NCBI GenBank assembly: GCA_963836585.1
Contig: CAWIJV010000003.1
Span: 248,001-312,000 of the forward strand
Reading direction: 5' to 3'
From: BTUB01 sp963836585
GTDB taxonomy: Bacteria; Babelota; Babeliae; Babelales; Vermiphilaceae
DNA: 64,000 nt
Each line of letters opens with the position of its first letter. Positions within the stretch are counted from its first letter, which is position 1. Shown here one piece after another: positions 60,666 to 64,000 of the stretch. The translations under genes were made by a program, and so were the position numbers. Under the pieces are notes generated by a model, which was not told the origin of the DNA, did not search any database, and saw only the letters and a list, made by a program, of their open reading frames with translations.

Positions 60666-61754
60666 ATGAAGATTGACCAATCCCATCGCCTTTGCCCTGT
60701 TAAAAAAAATGGACGTTATTTTAACGATCCTCACGATTGCGTTGAGAGCCTATTTTTCCAAACAGTTCCCTCATTTTTGCTCTCACTCTGTGGCAGAAAA
60801 AAAAGGCAGCCTCAGAATAAGGCTGACTGGATTTGCCAGGAGACTCCTTTGGCCACGAGCAAAGAGCCGGTGATCACCTGGATTGGCCATGCAACTTTTT
60901 TGATCCAAGTTAATGGACTTAATATCCTCACCGATCCTATTTTTGGCAATGCGTCCGCCTTTTTCCCGCGTGTTTTACCGCCGGGCATTGCACTAGCCCA
61001 ACTGCCGGCCATAGACATTGTGCTTCTCTCTCATAATCATCGGGATCATTGCGATCTGCCCAGCTTGCGTGCCGTGCAAAAAGCGTACCCTAACCTGCAG
61101 ATATTAGCAGCTCACGGGGATAAGGCATGGCTGCAAAGACGCGGACTATGCAATGTGCAAGAATTTGAATGGTGGCAAGACTATACCCATGGGGGTGTTG
61201 CTTTTACCTTTCTGCCCGCTCATCACTGGTCGGCCCAAGGTATTTGGGACCGTAACCGCTCCCTCTGGGGAAGCTGGATGATTTCAGCGCCCGCTCACCC
61301 TGCTGTGCCCGCCGAAGCCTCTGGCGAAGGCTGGGAGCTTGTCGAAGGGCGAGCAAATGGTTCGACAGGCTCCCGACTACGCCAAGGCTCCGACGGGCAG
61401 GCACCACGAACGGATATTGCTAGCATTTACTTTGCCGGTGATACCGCCTATTCTCCCCATTTTGCTCATATTGCCTATCATTTTCCCAATATTACCACGG
61501 CACTTCTGCCTATAGCGCCGGAATTCCCTCATCCATCTATGAGAAAATCCCACATCGATTCTGCGCAGGCTGTCCAAGCATTTCTTGATTTAAAAGCGCA
61601 GACATTTATCCCTATGCACTGGGGCACATTCCCTTTTGGCACCGATACTTTTTTAGGCCCGATTGAGCGGCTACGCGCTGCATGGGCCACGCATGGCGCT
61701 CCCGAGCATAATCTTATTATTCCTAAAGTTGGCCAGCGGATTGCGTTGGTATAA
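60666..61754 (+). CDS. MBL-fold hydrolase (NAPE-PLD-like) carrying an in-frame repeat insert
   Basis: A 362-residue metallo-beta-lactamase-fold protein: TWIGHATFLIQVNG (about 74), metal ligands LLSHNHRDHCDLPSL, PAHHWSAQ, YFAGDTAYSPHF and PMHWGTF. The family includes N-acyl-phosphatidylethanolamine phospholipase D and bacterial relatives that act on lipids. Between LWGSWMIS and IASIYFAGD a 43-residue stretch rich in Gly/Ala/Glu/Arg is encoded by dispersed repeat sequence (61291-61413), inserted in frame. Metal ligands remain on both sides. Confidence 0.88.
   Translation: MKIDQSHRLCPVKKNGRYFNDPHDCVESLFFQTVPSFLLSLCGRKKRQPQNKADWICQETPLATSKEPVITWIGHATFLIQVNGLNILTDPIFGNASAFFPRVLPPGIALAQLPAIDIVLLSHNHRDHCDLPSLRAVQKAYPNLQILAAHGDKAWLQRRGLCNVQEFEWWQDYTHGGVAFTFLPAHHWSAQGIWDRNRSLWGSWMISAPAHPAVPAEASGEGWELVEGRANGSTGSRLRQGSDGQAPRTDIASIYFAGDTAYSPHFAHIAYHFPNITTALLPIAPEFPHPSMRKSHIDSAQAVQAFLDLKAQTFIPMHWGTFPFGTDTFLGPIERLRAAWATHGAPEHNLIIPKVGQRIALV
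61291..61413. repeat. dispersed palindromic repeat inserted in frame in a CDS
   Basis: Contains GCCGAAGCC/GGCGAAGGC, GGGAGCTTGTCGAAGG and TGGTTCGACAGGCTCC modules and ends CACGAACGG. The same modules occur between genes. The translated insert is about 43 codons without a stop. Confidence 0.8.
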
Positions 61755-61816
61755 CTTGTATTAAAACTGTGCTATAGTTCCTGGGAAATTTTTAATCTTT
61801 CACTCAGGAGCACACT

Positions 61817-62131
61817 ATGAATATAAGACGTCTTGTACTTATTACGGCATTTATCGGCATGGCGGCCCATGCCATCGATCTATATGATGAAGAATTCCCC
61901 TGGAAACCGGTTACCAAACACGATGCGTTATTTTATAGCGTGGTGTGGGCAGGCGTAGGTTGCGGATTTATCAAGGGAATTTACGATATTATCGCATCGA
62001 TGGAGAAGCCGACCTCCGTGCAAGGCGTGGTGGCTGATGCAGCCCGTTTGATGCTCATCGGTTTATGCGCCCGCGTGGTGCAATATGCCGGTAAGGAAAG
62101 CAGAGAAGGAATGAAAATTCTGCAATCGTAG
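61817..62131 (+). CDS. small secreted or membrane protein, unknown function
   Basis: A 104-residue protein with a signal peptide (MNIRRLVLITAFIGMAAHA), one more hydrophobic stretch (YSVVWAGVGCGFIKGIYDII) and a further amphipathic region. Good RBS CAGGAG. Its 3' half overlaps the antisense tail of the nucleotidyltransferase gene by 151 bases. Confidence 0.65.
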   Translation: MNIRRLVLITAFIGMAAHAIDLYDEEFPWKPVTKHDALFYSVVWAGVGCGFIKGIYDIIASMEKPTSVQGVVADAARLMLIGLCARVVQYAGKESREGMKILQS

Positions 62132-62457
62132 TAGCCCTCCCTTGCATAAATTTGTTTTCCTTCTTGTTTAATCCGATAAAAAATTCGTTGAGGATTAGTA
62201 GAAGCTATGTCAAATTCATCTTTGCTCAATACGATAATATCTTTGGATATATCAAGTCCAAATAGGGCTCTATGGCCTTCCGACATTGCCTTAAATCTAT
62301 CTTTGGGATCACACTCGTCCACAACGACCAATAAATCAAGATCACTTTCTTCGTCGGCAGTTCCCCGTGCATGGGAACCAAAAATATAGATTTCAATCGG
62401 ATTGTAGGTCTGTATAAGCCTTTTTTTCACTTCTTCCATTATTTGGGAAGTAATCAT
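61981..62457 (-). CDS. MNT-type nucleotidyltransferase
   Basis: A 158-residue protein with the minimal nucleotidyltransferase motif IYIFGSHARGTADEESDLDL (GSxARG and DxD), about residues 23-42. Such proteins are often antitoxins of HEPN toxins or AMPylators. The family usually ends near GKQIYA (about 103); here it reads on for about 55 residues antisense to the neighbouring gene, without similarity. A lost stop codon is likely. No HEPN partner gene is adjacent. Confidence 0.82.
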   Translation of the reverse strand: MITSQIMEEVKKRLIQTYNPIEIYIFGSHARGTADEESDLDLLVVVDECDPKDRFKAMSEGHRALFGLDISKDIIVLSKDEFDIASTNPQRIFYRIKQEGKQIYAREGYYDCRIFIPSLLSLPAYCTTRAHKPMSIKRAASATTPCTEVGFSIDAIIS

Positions 62458-62616
62458 AAAAGTTCCTCACAATGTATCATGGTCACTACGAGTGTATCAG
62501 AATGACTGTTCAACAGTAAAGTTATGAAATCTTAACCGATTTACTTGCATTCAATTTTCTATTTGCAATAAAATAATAGAGAGAGCAATCCCGCACTCGA
62601 AACAGTAGGGGGGCCT

Positions 62617-63588
62617 ATGAAGGGTTTGTGGGGATCTATTATTATTGTTGGTATTATGGCCTATTGTAGCCATATACCGGCCTATTTATACCGTGCCAGT
62701 GATACGCAGGCGGTCAAGGTGCTGCGCAAATGGCATCCGGAGACCAACCGATACCATTATTGGATTGGTTTTTGTGATTTTCATGATAAATTGCACCCCT
62801 ATAATGGTATCCAGCGAAAAAAAATAGAAGAGCTACTGCCTAGCCATAATCCTGAACATATTCTGGTGCTGGTTGAAGATTTAAGCTCTACCAATGATGC
62901 GGGTAAATTAGGCTGCGGTTCTTATTTTATCAATTCTCGCGTGGGAATCTTGGCCGGATTGGGCAGTTTTTGTAAAAATAATAATGTGCCCGCGCAAAAT
63001 GTGGAATATCGCTACTGCAGAGTGGTGGCGCTTGGGCCGGTTATTAATGCCATTCAAGCAGATCCGCATTCATTCCCTTCCGCGCGGAAGATGACGCTCA
63101 CGCATCTCACGCAAGAAGTAGAGCAAGCTTATAATGATCTATTGCTCGGCGCTGCAACCAGTGAATTTAAAAATGAGCTCACCGCGCGCACCGGAGCGCT
63201 GCAAAAAAATATCGAAAAGCTCAAAAATATTCCGCCGCATCAAAAAACGATCGCCGATTATTTGCATGCCCATTCTAATGCATTCAATCGCTTGGAGATT
63301 GTAAAAAATATGCTCACCTTTGATGGCGTGCTGATCGGTTTTAAACTCGTAGATGCCACGCTCAAAGCGCCTGCCAAGCAAAAAATAATCGCCTTTGCCG
63401 GCGGCACCCATATTAATGAGGCGTATGATATTCTGCAAAAAGTGGGCGGTTATGAGCCGATTGTTGATTCAGTAATTGCCGGATCGGCCGATCGAGTGGC
63501 CCAAGGCATCAATACCAATAGCGCCGGTGGGCCGGCAAAACCAGAACCGATTTCGCTGGAGCTTTTGGAGCATTATTTAAAAAATTGA
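62617..63588 (+). CDS. secreted protein of unknown function
   Basis: A 323-residue protein with a short signal-like N-terminus (GLWGSIIIVGIMAYCSHIPA). The first 130 residues contain a compact strand-helix pattern (HYWIGFCDFHDKLHPYN, EHILVLVEDLSSTNDAG); later a helical region with heptads (LTARTGALQKNIEKLKN) and IIAFAGGTHINEAYDILQKV. No known family. A weak RBS is present (GGGGGG stretch). Confidence 0.65.
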   Translation: MKGLWGSIIIVGIMAYCSHIPAYLYRASDTQAVKVLRKWHPETNRYHYWIGFCDFHDKLHPYNGIQRKKIEELLPSHNPEHILVLVEDLSSTNDAGKLGCGSYFINSRVGILAGLGSFCKNNNVPAQNVEYRYCRVVALGPVINAIQADPHSFPSARKMTLTHLTQEVEQAYNDLLLGAATSEFKNELTARTGALQKNIEKLKNIPPHQKTIADYLHAHSNAFNRLEIVKNMLTFDGVLIGFKLVDATLKAPAKQKIIAFAGGTHINEAYDILQKVGGYEPIVDSVIAGSADRVAQGINTNSAGGPAKPEPISLELLEHYLKN

Positions 63589-63685
63589 CAAATAACTTGC
63601 ACATATTGTTGCTGTTTTGACTTATAAAAAAGAATAGATAGTCTTAAATTCATCGATCATAAAAAATTTATACCGCTGAAAAACT

Positions 63686-64000
63686 ATGTCTATTGATTTA
63701 TTACCCTCATTCATCAAAAATCATTATGAGATTCATGACTGGAAGCACGCATGTGCTATTCTGAAAAATGATTTTCCTCAGGAGTGGGAAGACATTATTG
63801 AGGTGCTTACCAACTTCAGACTCAAAAAAAGCTGGATCATCAAAAGTGGGGGCAGCAAATCTGATATTGCAGGCTACATTGATAATGCCTTTTTTGAAAA
63901 AAAATGGGTGGAAAAAAGTTTTGATACGCGCATTATTGTAGACAAGAAAACATTCGATACACCAACTCATAAAGTTGACTGTTACAAAAACAGAGTTGCG
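63686..64000 (+). CDS. BglII-like restriction endonuclease (3' end outside window)
   Basis: The first 105 codons are visible. The sequence (HYEIHDWKHACAILKNDF, LTNFRLKKSWIIKSGGSKS, DIAGYIDNAFFEKKWVEKSF, THKVDCYKNRVA) matches what I recall of the BglII endonuclease family (PF09195), whose next segment should carry the ExE/K metal site. A partner methyltransferase, if any, must lie beyond the window. No strong ribosome site is seen upstream, and the 100-base gap before it holds only possible promoter-like TTGACA/TTGACT hexamers. Confidence 0.65.
   Translation, partial: MSIDLLPSFIKNHYEIHDWKHACAILKNDFPQEWEDIIEVLTNFRLKKSWIIKSGGSKSDIAGYIDNAFFEKKWVEKSFDTRIIVDKKTFDTPTHKVDCYKNRVA

Overview
The window reads as chromosomal DNA of a Gram-negative, host-dependent bacterium, most likely a member of Candidatus Dependentiae (TM6/Babeliae). 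This placement is an inference. It rests on the unusual density of secreted proteins with eukaryote-like repeats (ankyrin, C2H2 zinc finger, WD40-like, LRR with a Skp1/BTB-like domain, TPR) beside a bacterial envelope set: murB, murG, glmU, uppS, a class A PBP, mreB, lspA, SurA/PpiC-like chaperones and outer-membrane barrels. No rRNA or ribosomal protein is present to fix the taxonomy. Coding density is high and short operons are common.

Layout. 1-3.8 kb: tgt-spoU-ankyrin operon, a secreted zinc-finger protein and a queuosine-precursor transporter; the Tgt pocket residues suggest queuine salvage. 3.9-5.7 kb: a secreted protein of unknown function and a frameshifted murB. 5.77-6.41 kb: a noncoding element with perfect 27-bp terminal inverted repeats; a related 646-bp copy lies inverted at 52.85-53.49 kb. 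6.4-11.2 kb: an ABC-2 exporter operon running into two secreted proteins and trhO. 11.4-19.8 kb: a surface-fibre locus with two tandem giant proteins (YadA-head-like repeats ending in a peptidase S74 chaperone domain). The first is broken by several frameshifts and preceded by an (AC)n microsatellite; the second is intact. 19.9-23.4 kb: pheT-lspA-comF. 23.5-31.4 kb: mostly secreted or membrane proteins of unknown function, SurA/PpiC-like folding factors, a 40-residue Lys/Arg-rich protein and a Phenol_MetA_deg-like barrel. 31.4-34.1 kb: glmU-sbcD. 34.27 kb: tRNA-Ser(CGA). 34.4-37.7 kb: an outer-membrane barrel with a non-ATG start, mreB and rsmA. 37.8-45.3 kb: a lipase-like protein, an SSS-type transporter, HicB, the Skp1-like/LRR protein, a membrane protein, uppS and a HAD protein. 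45.3-49.5 kb: repeat cluster, antitoxin stub, PASTA protein, rnpB, MreD-like protein, PBP1A. 49.6-52.8 kb: a 21-cysteine copper-storage-like protein, murG, TPR protein. 53.5-58.3 kb: DUF721/DciA, a large secreted protein, NUDIX, holB-tmk. 58.4-64 kb: a HigBA-like toxin-antitoxin pair, a frameshifted acyl-CoA synthetase, an MBL-fold hydrolase, a nucleotidyltransferase and the start of a BglII-like endonuclease.

A family of short palindromic repeats (TTCGATAC... / CCTTCGACAAGCTCAGGATGA-like / TTCTACTTCGC-like) is scattered through the window. Copies sit between genes, supply the C-terminal codons of lspA, rsmA and an ankyrin protein, are inserted in frame in the MBL-fold hydrolase, and occur three times inside the RNase P RNA. 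Together with the broken genes (fibre 1, murB, acyl-CoA synthetase) this points to a genome shaped by repeat spread and local decay. Some frameshifts could instead be assembly errors, which only read-level data can settle.
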